Below are positions 17,694 through 25,515 of a DNA stretch of 64,000 nt, piece by piece. The translations under genes were made by a program, and so were the position numbers. This stretch comes from Bacillota bacterium (lineage in GTDB: Bacteria > Bacillota > Clostridia > Lachnospirales > Lachnospiraceae): contig JAEWYQ010000073.1 in assembly GCA_023395555.1 (NCBI GenBank), forward strand, positions 151,644-215,643, given 5' to 3'. Numbering within the stretch: the stretch's first letter is position 1; every line of letters begins with the position of its first letter. Under the pieces are notes generated by a model. The model made no database searches. It saw only the letters and a list, made by a program, of their open reading frames with translations, and had not been told where the DNA came from.

Positions 17694-19280
17694 CTATTTC
17701 TTAGTCACTGTCACCTTTACCGCCTTATAAAGTCCCGATGTCCTGGAATAGGCGATAGCATAGGCTGTTCCAGCTTTTTTAGAAGTAATTACGCCCTTGG
17801 ATGATATCTCAAAAATATCGGTGTTACTGGAATGCCAATAAATATTTTCATTCGAACCCTTTGATAATGTACCGGTTAATGTTATCTTCTTTTTCGCGGC
17901 CATTGTAACACTGGATTTATCCACAGATATCTTTGCTGCTTTTTTAATATTCTTCGCAGCGATTACAGAAACCTTGCTGCTAAAAAGTGATTTATAAGTA
18001 GGGATCGATCCTGTATCTACCTTCACTGTTGTACCGTTCTTGATAGCAGGCGCAATATTTTTTATCGGCTTTTTATTTATGAAAGTAACCAGCTTGAAAT
18101 TATATAACGCCTGTTTCCCCAGACTCTTGACGGTGCTCGGGAGTATTATGCTGGCTTTATATTGAGGCAAGTTAGAAAATGCGTTGGCTGATATTGTGGT
18201 CACACCTTCCGGAACCGATATGAATTGCAGATTGGTTTCATTATTTTCATCGGTTATCATTCTGGAAGGAATCACTTTGCAATTCTTTGATAAAAATAAC
18301 AGTTCAACCCGACTGTCAAATACATAGGAATCCATCTCCGTAACCGTATCAGGAACAACAATGACCGTTGCACCGGATAGAACAAGAGAAGAACGGCCAA
18401 GCTTGGTAAGCTGATAGGTATATCCATTGTTCTTTACCTGCTTTGGTAATGCAAGATAGGAATTGTTAAGTACTCTCTGCGACCAGTCCTTCAATCCATA
18501 TGTATGAATACCAAGGAGCTTTACGGTTCCGCTCCCATTCTTAGCAGAGGTAAGCACCTGGTAAATAAAGCCGTTATAAGAGAATGTCTCCCTCTCAATT
18601 GCCTCTGTTTCATCGGCTGTAATAACCGTTGGTGTTAAATCAATGTCTCGCTCATACAAATCACTTCCGTTATAATAATACATATATTCATGAATAACCT
18701 TTTGATAGGCTTCCTTCATTCCCTGGGGAACGATAAACAACGTATCTAATACAGCCGAACCATTGGATGTCTGCTCATAAATACCTTTTGGCACCGTATT
18801 ACCGGTAAACTCCATGGCTGCTAAATTCGGAAATGCATAACCCGGGTTATAAGCAACGCCAATGAAGGAATCGTCAAATATCAGCTTATTAACACTGCTA
18901 TAGAATGCGGAATAACTATCATTCCCACAGTAATCATAGATAATACTCACCAATGACACGGTATAGGTTGTATCATTGATGGCCGCGTTACCCGGTATCG
19001 TAAATTCTTTTATTTTATCATTACATTCAATGCCGATAAGTCTTACTTCTTTATTCTCTTCGCTTGTAATGATATACCGAAATATTCCATCCTTATATAT
19101 GGCGGCATCCCGCGGAACACTAATGTAAAGCACATGATTGTCTATTTCAAATTGAGTATCCATCTGTGCCGCAGATACTTCCCGGTTGGGGATAAGATGA
19201 AATAGGGCAGCCGCCATGATAAGCAATTTTAGAAAAATTACGAATTTTCTCTTTTCCGCATTAATAATTTGATCTTTCAT
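17694..19280 (-). CDS. secreted BspA-like (LRR_5) protein with C-terminal Big2 domain
   Basis: 528 residues from the ATG at 19280 (GGAGG 7 nt upstream; the in-frame ATG at 19313 has none). An N-terminal hydrophobic segment (about 11-30, then EVSAAQ) is a signal peptide. The middle has irregular leucine-rich repeats of the Treponema/BspA type (LTKLGRSSLVLSGATVIVVPDTV, STVKSLGKQALYNF, FISVPEGVTTISANAFSNLP). About 445-528 is a Big2 immunoglobulin-like domain (ISVDKSSVTMAAKKKITLTG, WHSSNTDIFEISSKGVITS). There is no LPXTG or lipobox. Such proteins act in adhesion or surface binding. Its promoter carries a 32-bp palindrome. Confidence 0.75.
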   Translation of the reverse strand: MKDQIINAEKRKFVIFLKLLIMAAALFHLIPNREVSAAQMDTQFEIDNHVLYISVPRDAAIYKDGIFRYIITSEENKEVRLIGIECNDKIKEFTIPGNAAINDTTYTVSLVSIIYDYCGNDSYSAFYSSVNKLIFDDSFIGVAYNPGYAFPNLAAMEFTGNTVPKGIYEQTSNGSAVLDTLFIVPQGMKEAYQKVIHEYMYYYNGSDLYERDIDLTPTVITADETEAIERETFSYNGFIYQVLTSAKNGSGTVKLLGIHTYGLKDWSQRVLNNSYLALPKQVKNNGYTYQLTKLGRSSLVLSGATVIVVPDTVTEMDSYVFDSRVELLFLSKNCKVIPSRMITDENNETNLQFISVPEGVTTISANAFSNLPQYKASIILPSTVKSLGKQALYNFKLVTFINKKPIKNIAPAIKNGTTVKVDTGSIPTYKSLFSSKVSVIAAKNIKKAAKISVDKSSVTMAAKKKITLTGTLSKGSNENIYWHSSNTDIFEISSKGVITSKKAGTAYAIAYSRTSGLYKAVKVTVTKK

Positions 19281-19329
19281 TATCTGCCTCCATTCTTGAA
19301 CATATCCTGTCATAGTTACTATTAAATTT

Positions 19330-19370
19330 ATTCTACCACATAATCATAGCATTGTAATGCTGTGATTATG
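19330..19370 (-). promoter_or_regulatory. promoter with large overlapping palindrome, surface protein gene
   Basis: Minus strand: TTACAA (19357-19352), 16-nt spacer, TAGAAT (19335-19330), with a TG just before the -10. A near-perfect palindrome, arms 19339-19353 and 19356-19370 (one mismatch, 2-nt centre), covers the -35 and spacer, so a dimeric repressor is a likely regulator. Confidence 0.55.
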
Positions 19371-19403
19371 AATAAAAAGTTAACAATATATTTTTATACA
19401 ATT

Positions 19404-19506
19404 GAGCCTGAGTTACTGTTCACTGGATGACCGGACTGAGAATATAGTGCTCCCGTAATGCACTGTATCCTCAGCCCGGTCATCCAGTGAACAGTAACGA
19501 GCCTGA
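19404..19506. mobile_element. MITE-like inverted-repeat element with 8-bp target duplication
   Basis: Terminal inverted repeats 19412-19440 and 19470-19498 (29 bp, one mismatch) enclose a 29-nt middle that itself pairs (19442-19450 with 19460-19468, one mismatch), so the whole 87-bp unit folds into one hairpin. It is flanked exactly by the direct repeat GAGCCTGA (19404-19411 and 19499-19506), as expected for a target-site duplication. It encodes nothing. Confidence 0.75.
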
Positions 19507-19543
19507 TTTTTATTCTGTAATATAATTTATTTTAATATATACC

Positions 19544-19572
19544 TTGACAGACGAGGTATATTGCAATATAAT
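19544..19572 (+). promoter_or_regulatory. consensus promoter with PadR-type operator
   Basis: TTGACA (19544-19549), 17-nt spacer, TATAAT (19567-19572). The perfect 14-bp palindrome TATATTGCAATATA (19557-19570) overlaps the -10 and is a good candidate autoregulatory site for the PadR protein encoded just downstream. Confidence 0.75.
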
Positions 19573-19599
19573 ATAGCTTAAGTAAAGGAGGTATCTCTC

Positions 19600-19923
19600 A
19601 TGTCAATTACATCGGATGTAATTCGCGGTCATACAGAGCCCATTATTCTGTCCCATCTGATCGAGGGAGACAGCTATGGTTATCAAATCAACAAGGAAAT
19701 CATGGAGAAGACCAACAATTTATATGAATTAAAGGAAGCCACCCTGTATTCCGCCTTCCGCCGCCTGGAGGAAGCCGGATCCATTATCTCCTACTGGGGT
19801 GATGAGAATGTGGGGGCAAGGCGCCGATACTATGCCATAACGGAGAAGGGCCGTGAGGTATACCGGGAGTACAAAAAGGATTGGGCAGACACAAAAGAAA
19901 TCATTGATAAATTATTAAAGTAG
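19600..19923 (+). CDS. PadR-family transcriptional regulator
   Basis: 107 residues, a typical length for a single-domain PadR winged helix. Family features are HTEPIILSHLIEGDSYGYQINKEI at the N-terminus, LKEATLYSAFRRLEEAGSI (recognition helix) and RRYYAITEKGREVY (wing). AAAGGAGG lies 7-8 nt before the ATG. It heads an operon with DUF1700-like and DUF4097-like genes, a common arrangement in Firmicutes in which the PadR protein represses its own membrane or envelope module. The ligand is unknown. Confidence 0.9.
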   Translation: MSITSDVIRGHTEPIILSHLIEGDSYGYQINKEIMEKTNNLYELKEATLYSAFRRLEEAGSIISYWGDENVGARRRYYAITEKGREVYREYKKDWADTKEIIDKLLK

Positions 19924-19939
19924 ACGGAGGAAGTATCTT

Positions 19940-20626
19940 ATGAATGAGAGGTTAAGGAATTATATTGAAGAACTGTTTGAAAGTGCTCCTAAGACAAGAA
20001 AATCCTTTGAACTGAAAGAAGAACTGCTGGCCAATTCCGAGGAACGGTATCAGGATCTTATCGCCACCGGTGTATCCCCTGACGATGCCTTCAAGCATGT
20101 GGTCAGTTCCATCGGTAATGTATCGGAGCTGTTTGCCGGGCTGGAATATACACAGACCGGGGACAGGGCAGAGCAAGCGGAAAGAACCAGGAAAATCGCC
20201 ATGATCAAAACTGCCGCGGTAGGTCTATATATCTTCGCCGGCTTCCTGTTCCTGGTTTTTGCCGTACTTGATGATATGTACTCCGTATATACCACCTGGG
20301 AGCTTTCTACCATCGGATTGTGTGTCATGATCTTTGTTGCTATCATACCCACCTGTATGCTGGTCTATGTTGCGAATATGTATCCCGGATACCGCAAGCA
20401 GGAAGATACCGTTGTAGAGGATTTTAAGGAATGGAAAAGCGGCACTGCCAGAAGTAAGGTCATCAAAGGAGCCGTATCCAGCATTATATGGACCGCTGCC
20501 CTGCTGATTTACTTTGCTGTAAGCTTCGCCACCTTCGCCTGGCATATTACCTGGATTGTCTTCCTTGCTGCCGCCTGCGTCCAGGCTATTGCAGATCTGA
20601 TCTTTCGTTTAAAGGAGATGAAATAA
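19940..20626 (+). CDS. DUF1700-like membrane protein (permease-prefix domain)
   Basis: 228 residues. The N-terminal 80 residues form a soluble helical domain (LRNYIEELFESAPKTRKSFE, DAFKHVVSSIGNVSELFAG) typical of DUF1700/permease-prefix proteins. Four membrane helices follow in two hairpins (about 93-115, 120-145, 175-195, 198-222). It starts 16 nt after the PadR gene with GGAGG 9 nt upstream, and its stop overlaps the start of the next gene by one base. Its function is unknown; in this gene order it is thought to act with the DUF4097 partner in the envelope. Confidence 0.8.
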   Translation: MNERLRNYIEELFESAPKTRKSFELKEELLANSEERYQDLIATGVSPDDAFKHVVSSIGNVSELFAGLEYTQTGDRAEQAERTRKIAMIKTAAVGLYIFAGFLFLVFAVLDDMYSVYTTWELSTIGLCVMIFVAIIPTCMLVYVANMYPGYRKQEDTVVEDFKEWKSGTARSKVIKGAVSSIIWTAALLIYFAVSFATFAWHITWIVFLAAACVQAIADLIFRLKEMK

Positions 20627-21789
20627 TGAGAAAATTTATAATAGCAATGATCGCAGCCCTTAGTGTCATTACCGCCGGACTGATCCTTCTGCTGGTGTTT
20701 GTCTTAAACTCCGGCAGCCGGCTCAGTTCCTTCACCGGCGAGATAACTTCCTTTGGCAGTCCTGCTGCAGATCTGGTACGCACCAGCAATTACTCCCTGG
20801 AAGGAATTACAGGGCTTACCCTTGAATATTCTTCTGACGATGTTTTCTTCTACGAAAGCGACACCCAGGAGCTGATCCTGAAGGAATACATGAGTATTGA
20901 ACCGAAGGAGGATGAGCTTACCCAGGTAAAACAGTCCGGTTCCCTGCTGCAGCTCCGTTCCGGAGAGAGAATGCGGCGAAACTGGCTGTTCAATCATTAC
21001 AACGGCTATGTGGAGGTTTATCTTCCCTCCTCTTATGCCGGCAGCCTTTCCGTCGGTACCTCCAGCGGAAGCATCTCCTCCGACCCTGCTCTGCGGCTTG
21101 AACACTGTGAAGCCACTGCTTCCAGCGGAGATATTTCCTTCAAAGAAGTGGTTGCACCCCAGATTACCGCCTCAACCTCCAGCGGAAGTATCCGCTTTGA
21201 TAAAGCGGAAGGAAGCCGAAGCTTTACTTCCTCCAGCGGGGATATTATGGTGCTGTGCGGAGACGGTGACAGCAGCTTTTCCTCAACCTCCGGCAGTATT
21301 ATCATCAAGGAGAATACGGGCAGGCTGAGTGCCGGTGCCTCAAGCGGAGATATCAGCATTACGAAGGTCTTCGGCGATAAAGAGATCGAAACTACCTCCG
21401 GCGTCATAACGATTTCCGACTGCACCGGCTTCCTCCGCGCCTCCTCTTCCAGCGGAAATATCTCCTGCTCGAACCAGACCGGAGCCGGAAGCTTTGAGAC
21501 CACCTCCGGCAGTGTTATTGTTGACTGGGCTGGCGGAGTGTCCCCTCTTGATATGGATATCTCGGCAGACACCTCCAGCGGGGACGTATCCTTCCGCATT
21601 CCCGAAGCATGGAGCTTCGACTTTGAGGCCAGAACCTCCAGCGGAAGGATCAACACTTATTTTGACGATCTCCTGAGCTTTAAGAATAATGAGGATCACG
21701 CCAAAGGCAGCGTCGGCAGCAACCCCTCCCACCGTATCCTGATCTCAACCACCAGCGGGAATATTACAGTAAAAGGCAACGGTAAATAG
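20626..21789 (+). CDS. DUF4097-type beta-strand repeat protein, membrane-anchored
   Basis: 387 residues from the ATG at 20626, one base overlapping the previous stop, with AAAGGAG 8 nt upstream. An N-terminal helix (about 6-28) anchors the protein. About 130-385 consists of repeats carrying SSGSI, SSGDI or TSGSV every 18-25 residues, the signature of DUF4097 (putative adhesin-like beta-helix). It is the last gene of the PadR operon. It is presumed to lie on the outer face as an envelope or stress-response protein. No enzyme motif is visible. Confidence 0.82.
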   Translation: MRKFIIAMIAALSVITAGLILLLVFVLNSGSRLSSFTGEITSFGSPAADLVRTSNYSLEGITGLTLEYSSDDVFFYESDTQELILKEYMSIEPKEDELTQVKQSGSLLQLRSGERMRRNWLFNHYNGYVEVYLPSSYAGSLSVGTSSGSISSDPALRLEHCEATASSGDISFKEVVAPQITASTSSGSIRFDKAEGSRSFTSSSGDIMVLCGDGDSSFSSTSGSIIIKENTGRLSAGASSGDISITKVFGDKEIETTSGVITISDCTGFLRASSSSGNISCSNQTGAGSFETTSGSVIVDWAGGVSPLDMDISADTSSGDVSFRIPEAWSFDFEARTSSGRINTYFDDLLSFKNNEDHAKGSVGSNPSHRILISTTSGNITVKGNGK

Positions 21790-21813
21790 TAAATTCTCAA
21801 GTCAACAAAAAGA

Positions 21814-21912
21814 ACAGGGCCGTTGTAAAATGGATTTAACCTGCCATATACATGTGATTTGTTACTGTATCACAATGTATGGAGGAGAAAATTCATTTTG
21901 CAACGGCCCTGT
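21814..21912. terminator. long hairpin between convergent genes, terminator-like
   Basis: Arms 21814-21832 and 21894-21912 (19 bp, one mismatch). The 61-nt loop holds a second, imperfect stem (about 21845-21858 with 21869-21881). Read leftward it is followed by TTCTTTTTG, so it suits termination of the flotillin operon; rightward the T-run is weaker. Its outer sequence is related to the segment at 37751-37770. Confidence 0.65.
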
Positions 21913-21973
21913 CCATTTTGCTTGAATACCGCTTCGATTTAATACCGCAATCTCATCCGCAATTATTCTTATA

Positions 21974-23557
21974 TTATTTCACTACTTTATCAATCAACTC
22001 TTCACTTACACCGGTCACGTTGATGTTCTTCGTGGTTCTTGCCTCCAGGCTGTCTGCCATGACGATGCTCTTCATATCAATTCCCACCGCATTCTGAACC
22101 GTATCGAATACCTTGGCAAGCACTGTGGGGACATTATCGGATACGCTATCCACACCTCCGCCATAGATCTTAATATCGGATATCTGTCCGAGAGGCTCTG
22201 CAATGGACTTCGCGATCTCAGGAAGCTTCTCGATCAGCTTATCTGCCATGGCAGCTCCGGTATACTTCTTATAAGCTTCCGCCTTCTTCTCCATGGCCTC
22301 CGCCTCAGCAAGACCCTTGGCCTTAATGGCATCCGCTTCTGCAAGACCCACCGCACTGATGGCCTTCGCCCTTGCCTCGCCGTTGACCGCTTCGGCCTGA
22401 GCCTGGGCTTCCGCCTTCTGCTTGATGGCCTCTGCTTCCGCTGCTGCTTCTGCTTTCTTAGCCTCAGCTCTCGCTTCCGCCTCTGTAATCTGGGCATATT
22501 TCTTCGCATCAGCTTCTGCTCTCCGCTGTTCCCTCTCCGCATTAGCAGGTTCTACTACCTTGGTCTTCAGCTCTTCACGGGTCTTTTCCGCACGGCGCTG
22601 CTCTAATTCGGTCTGCTTCTGCTCTCTTGCAATCTCTACCTGCAATTGGGCTTCCTGCAATTCCTTCTGCTTCTGCTGCTTTAAGATATCCGCCTCCATC
22701 TGGGCAGCAATGACATCCTTATAGGTAATGCTCTTCTGGATCTCATAGGCAGCATCCGCTTTCGCTTTCGCTGATTCCTGCTCAATCCGGTACAGGGCTT
22801 CCTGCACCTCTTTGGCCTTCATGGCAGCACTGACTTCGGTCTGGGCTTCCAGCCGCGCCTTCTCGCCCTCCTTGGTTGCTTCTGATTTCTTAATCGATTC
22901 TTCCTTCAGCGCCAGCGCCTGGGCAATCTCCGCATCCTTCTTCTTCTCTGCGATCTGCTTGGCACCCAGGGCCTTGATGTATCCGTTGGTATCATTGACA
23001 TCCTTGATGGAGAAGTCCTTCAGCTCCAGTCCCATCTCACCGATCTTGGTTCCTACCACTTCCTGAACCTTGGCGGAAAAGGCTTCCCGGTCATTATAGA
23101 TCTGTTCCACCGTCATGGATGCAACGATTTCACGAAGCTTACCTTCCAGAATCAGCGTTACCTGCTCCGCAATGGAGGATTGAATCTGATTCTCATTGAC
23201 ACCGCTAAACTGCTCAATTGCCAGATAAATGCTCTCATGGGTATTCCTTACCTTAATTACTGCCGTACCCGCAACATCGATGGGAACTCCCTGGGAGGAC
23301 ATGGTCTGTGAGGTATTCACATTCAATTGAATATTGCCAAGGGAGATTGTGTCCGTACGCTCTAAAACAGGCAATACCACTCCACCGCCGCCGGTGATGA
23401 TCCGTTTCTTCATACCGGTTACTACCATCGCCTTATCCTGGGGAACCTTCTTCCACATGCTGAAAATACTTACCAGAATAAAGATTGCGACTGCCACTGC
23501 CAGTACCGTAATAATGATTGGTCCGAAATTAACTGCGTCACTTACTAATAAAACCAT
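21974..23557 (-). CDS. floT: flotillin (SPFH-domain scaffold protein)
   Basis: 527 residues. One N-terminal membrane helix (about 11-33) is followed by the SPFH/Band-7 domain (about 40-230) and a long Ala/Glu-rich coiled coil (about 230-450) with repeated AEA and EAEA motifs, then a C-terminal region. The length matches bacterial FloT/YuaG. These proteins oligomerise into membrane scaffolds that affect fluidity, secretion and signalling. It follows an NfeD/YuaF-type gene by 109 nt, the usual partner order. GGAGG lies 7 nt before the ATG. Confidence 0.92.
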   Translation of the reverse strand: MVLLVSDAVNFGPIIITVLAVAVAIFILVSIFSMWKKVPQDKAMVVTGMKKRIITGGGGVVLPVLERTDTISLGNIQLNVNTSQTMSSQGVPIDVAGTAVIKVRNTHESIYLAIEQFSGVNENQIQSSIAEQVTLILEGKLREIVASMTVEQIYNDREAFSAKVQEVVGTKIGEMGLELKDFSIKDVNDTNGYIKALGAKQIAEKKKDAEIAQALALKEESIKKSEATKEGEKARLEAQTEVSAAMKAKEVQEALYRIEQESAKAKADAAYEIQKSITYKDVIAAQMEADILKQQKQKELQEAQLQVEIAREQKQTELEQRRAEKTREELKTKVVEPANAEREQRRAEADAKKYAQITEAEARAEAKKAEAAAEAEAIKQKAEAQAQAEAVNGEARAKAISAVGLAEADAIKAKGLAEAEAMEKKAEAYKKYTGAAMADKLIEKLPEIAKSIAEPLGQISDIKIYGGGVDSVSDNVPTVLAKVFDTVQNAVGIDMKSIVMADSLEARTTKNINVTGVSEELIDKVVK

Positions 23558-23666
23558 TCTTATCCCTCCATTTTATTGTGTTCTGTGCGTACAGCCGCAA
23601 TGTGCAGTGTTTTGTTTCAATCCCCTTAAGACTGCTGCCTCTGTGAAGCTGTACCTGTTCCCTGTG

Positions 23667-24455
23667 TTACTCATACCTGTTCTTTGGTTCAACAAGACAG
23701 ATGCCGTCGCGAAGCTCCAGTGCCTTTACGGCCCGGCCCGCCTCCAGCCTGAGGTCTGAATCCGCACATCTGGCCGGATAGCTGACATGCACATTCTTCA
23801 AGGTGTCAAAGCTTACCGTCCCCAGCTGGCCCGGAAGAATGGTATCAATCACCTTTCCGTCATACAGCAGCAGCTCATTCTCGTTGATTCCATAATTTCT
23901 CGTTTGTACCCGTTTCAGGGTCTTTATAATTGTTTGGACAACCACGGATGCCAGATACCCCGTAATCGCCGCAATTATAAGTGTTATTACATGCCCCCGG
24001 CCCAGCATTGTCATGATGGCCCCCACTGCTCCAAACCCTACGGCCAGAGCGGACAGCGACATCAGGGAGGTGGGAACAAGTCCCAGGGAAAAGGCGGAGC
24101 TTATCTCTGCTCCTGCCGGTGTCTGACCATCTAAAGCATGAGCATCACCGGTGTGGGCTTCATAATGGTGGCCTGTCAATCCATGACCGAGTAATCCATG
24201 GCCTGTCAGCCCATGACCTGCATCCAGATCCAGTCCGGGATCTGCCCCGATATCCCCGCCGATATCAATACCGGGATCAATATCCAAGTCAACGTCCAGG
24301 TCAACATCCAGATCAACATCCAAATCGATATCCGTATCCACTCCCACATCCATATCGACATCCGTATCCGAACCGCCTCCAAGGGCTCCCATGATGACAC
24401 TGAGAACGGGAAGTACTGCGCCTCCGGCAAAGAAACATAGATAGAACGTTATCAC
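23667..24455 (-). CDS. NfeD/YuaF-like membrane protein with Asp-repeat and His-rich linker
   Basis: 262 residues with a GTG start (AAGGGGG 8 nt upstream). One membrane helix (about 3-25) is followed by an unusual extracytoplasmic stretch: alternating Asp repeats (DVDLDVDLDVDLDID, about 32-60) and a His/Gly-rich part (GHGLTGHGLLGHGLTGHHYE, about 76-95). Two helices (about 118-165) and a C-terminal OB-like domain (about 185-250) follow. The layout is that of NfeD-like flotillin partners such as YuaF, apart from the repeat insert. It is first in the operon with flotillin. Metal binding by the insert is inferred from composition. Confidence 0.75.
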   Translation of the reverse strand: MITFYLCFFAGGAVLPVLSVIMGALGGGSDTDVDMDVGVDTDIDLDVDLDVDLDVDLDIDPGIDIGGDIGADPGLDLDAGHGLTGHGLLGHGLTGHHYEAHTGDAHALDGQTPAGAEISSAFSLGLVPTSLMSLSALAVGFGAVGAIMTMLGRGHVITLIIAAITGYLASVVVQTIIKTLKRVQTRNYGINENELLLYDGKVIDTILPGQLGTVSFDTLKNVHVSYPARCADSDLRLEAGRAVKALELRDGICLVEPKNRYE

Positions 24456-24486
24456 TTCGTAGACCCCCTTTTCACAACCTAAATTG

Positions 24487-24495
24487 AGTATAGCA
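24487..24495 (-). promoter_or_regulatory. extended -10 promoter for the NfeD-flotillin operon
   Basis: Minus strand reads TGCTATACT, an extended -10, about 30 nt before the GTG start at 24455. No convincing -35 is present, which is normal for this promoter type. Confidence 0.5.
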
Positions 24496-24548
24496 TATTT
24501 TCACTGCCAATGCGAGTTTCTAATATAATTTTAACACAATTACAAGAA

Positions 24549-25406
24549 TCAATCATTAGAAAATCTAGACAGGAAAAGTATTGCATAATATCCCAGAATG
24601 AAAGTTACAATGGACAGAATGGCAGATGGTATCCACCAGGCAAAGCCTGCCCCGTCCGGTACGGCAGGGATAATCTTATCCCGGAAGATCTCTGAGGTGG
24701 ACCCCAGAACAAAGCCGATAATCATGCAGTAGGTCTGGTGGGGGAATTTATTCATGGTCCATTCGATAGGCTTGGTAATCAGAAAGATTCCGACTACCGT
24801 GGATATCCCTATCACCCCGATATAAACCAGATCAAAGCCGGTAATGGCCGCCAGCATCGTATCATACATTCCCAGCACCAGGAGCATATGGGAGGTGCTG
24901 ATTCCCGGAAGCACCAGAGCGAGGGCAATAATAATCCCCGTCGCCAGCACCATCAGATAATGGCCAATTCCCGTTCCCGTACTGATATCAAAATTGCCGG
25001 TAGGCAGAAAACCGATGGAAATTACAATAATAAAACCAATGAGAAAGTAGATTGCAAAGGACAGCTTCCGTGTCGCTGCCTCTGTTCTTTTATAGAGTGC
25101 GGGAATGCCGCCGATGACCGCTCCCAGAAAGAAAAAAGATACCGGCAGGGGGAACTTCTCCAGCAGCCATTGGATGACAAAGGCCAGGGAGCCGATACCC
25201 GCTGCCGCACCGATACAGAATTTTATTAAAAACAAAAAGTTTCCCTTAATATCCTTTAGAAAATTACTGATAGAACCGATCAGCCTATCATATATTCCAA
25301 GCAGGATCGCCATGGTTCCGCCGCTGACTCCCGGTACGCTCATGGACGAACCAATGATAAAGCCCTTTAGTAAGATTAACACATTGCCTTTTAATTTGCT
25401 GTTCAT
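24549..25406 (-). CDS. DUF368 membrane protein, PopT-type polyprenyl-phosphate transporter
   Basis: 285 residues from the ATG at 25406 (AAGGAG 10 nt upstream; an earlier ATG at 25454 has no ribosome site). About eight or nine membrane segments. The conserved DUF368 motif GSSMSVPGVSGGTMAILLGIYD occurs near the start, and a second similar repeat, VLPGISTSHMLLVLGMYD, sits mid-protein, as in this inverted-repeat family. DUF368 members have been reported to return undecaprenyl phosphate across the membrane for cell-wall synthesis; that role is taken from the family. It has its own promoter at 25464-25492. Confidence 0.88.
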   Translation of the reverse strand: MNSKLKGNVLILLKGFIIGSSMSVPGVSGGTMAILLGIYDRLIGSISNFLKDIKGNFLFLIKFCIGAAAGIGSLAFVIQWLLEKFPLPVSFFFLGAVIGGIPALYKRTEAATRKLSFAIYFLIGFIIVISIGFLPTGNFDISTGTGIGHYLMVLATGIIIALALVLPGISTSHMLLVLGMYDTMLAAITGFDLVYIGVIGISTVVGIFLITKPIEWTMNKFPHQTYCMIIGFVLGSTSEIFRDKIIPAVPDGAGFAWWIPSAILSIVTFILGYYAILFLSRFSND

Positions 25407-25463
25407 CGTCTTTATACTCCTTATTGAAATAATTTCCTTGATCTTCCCATTCAATTATATAGA

Positions 25464-25492
25464 AGTATACTATGTTAAATTCCGATTGTAAA
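25464..25492 (-). promoter_or_regulatory. promoter of the DUF368 gene
   Basis: Minus strand: TTTACA (25492-25487), 17-nt spacer, TATACT (25469-25464), about 58 nt before the chosen ATG. Confidence 0.65.
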
Positions 25493-25515
25493 GACCGCCG
25501 ATTCATTCCTGAGGC

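Noticed and set aside
24198-24394. short tandem repeats considered as a CRISPR-like array
   Set aside because: The repeat unit is only 6-18 bases, lies within a reading frame and encodes the Asp-x repeat of the NfeD-like protein; no spacers.
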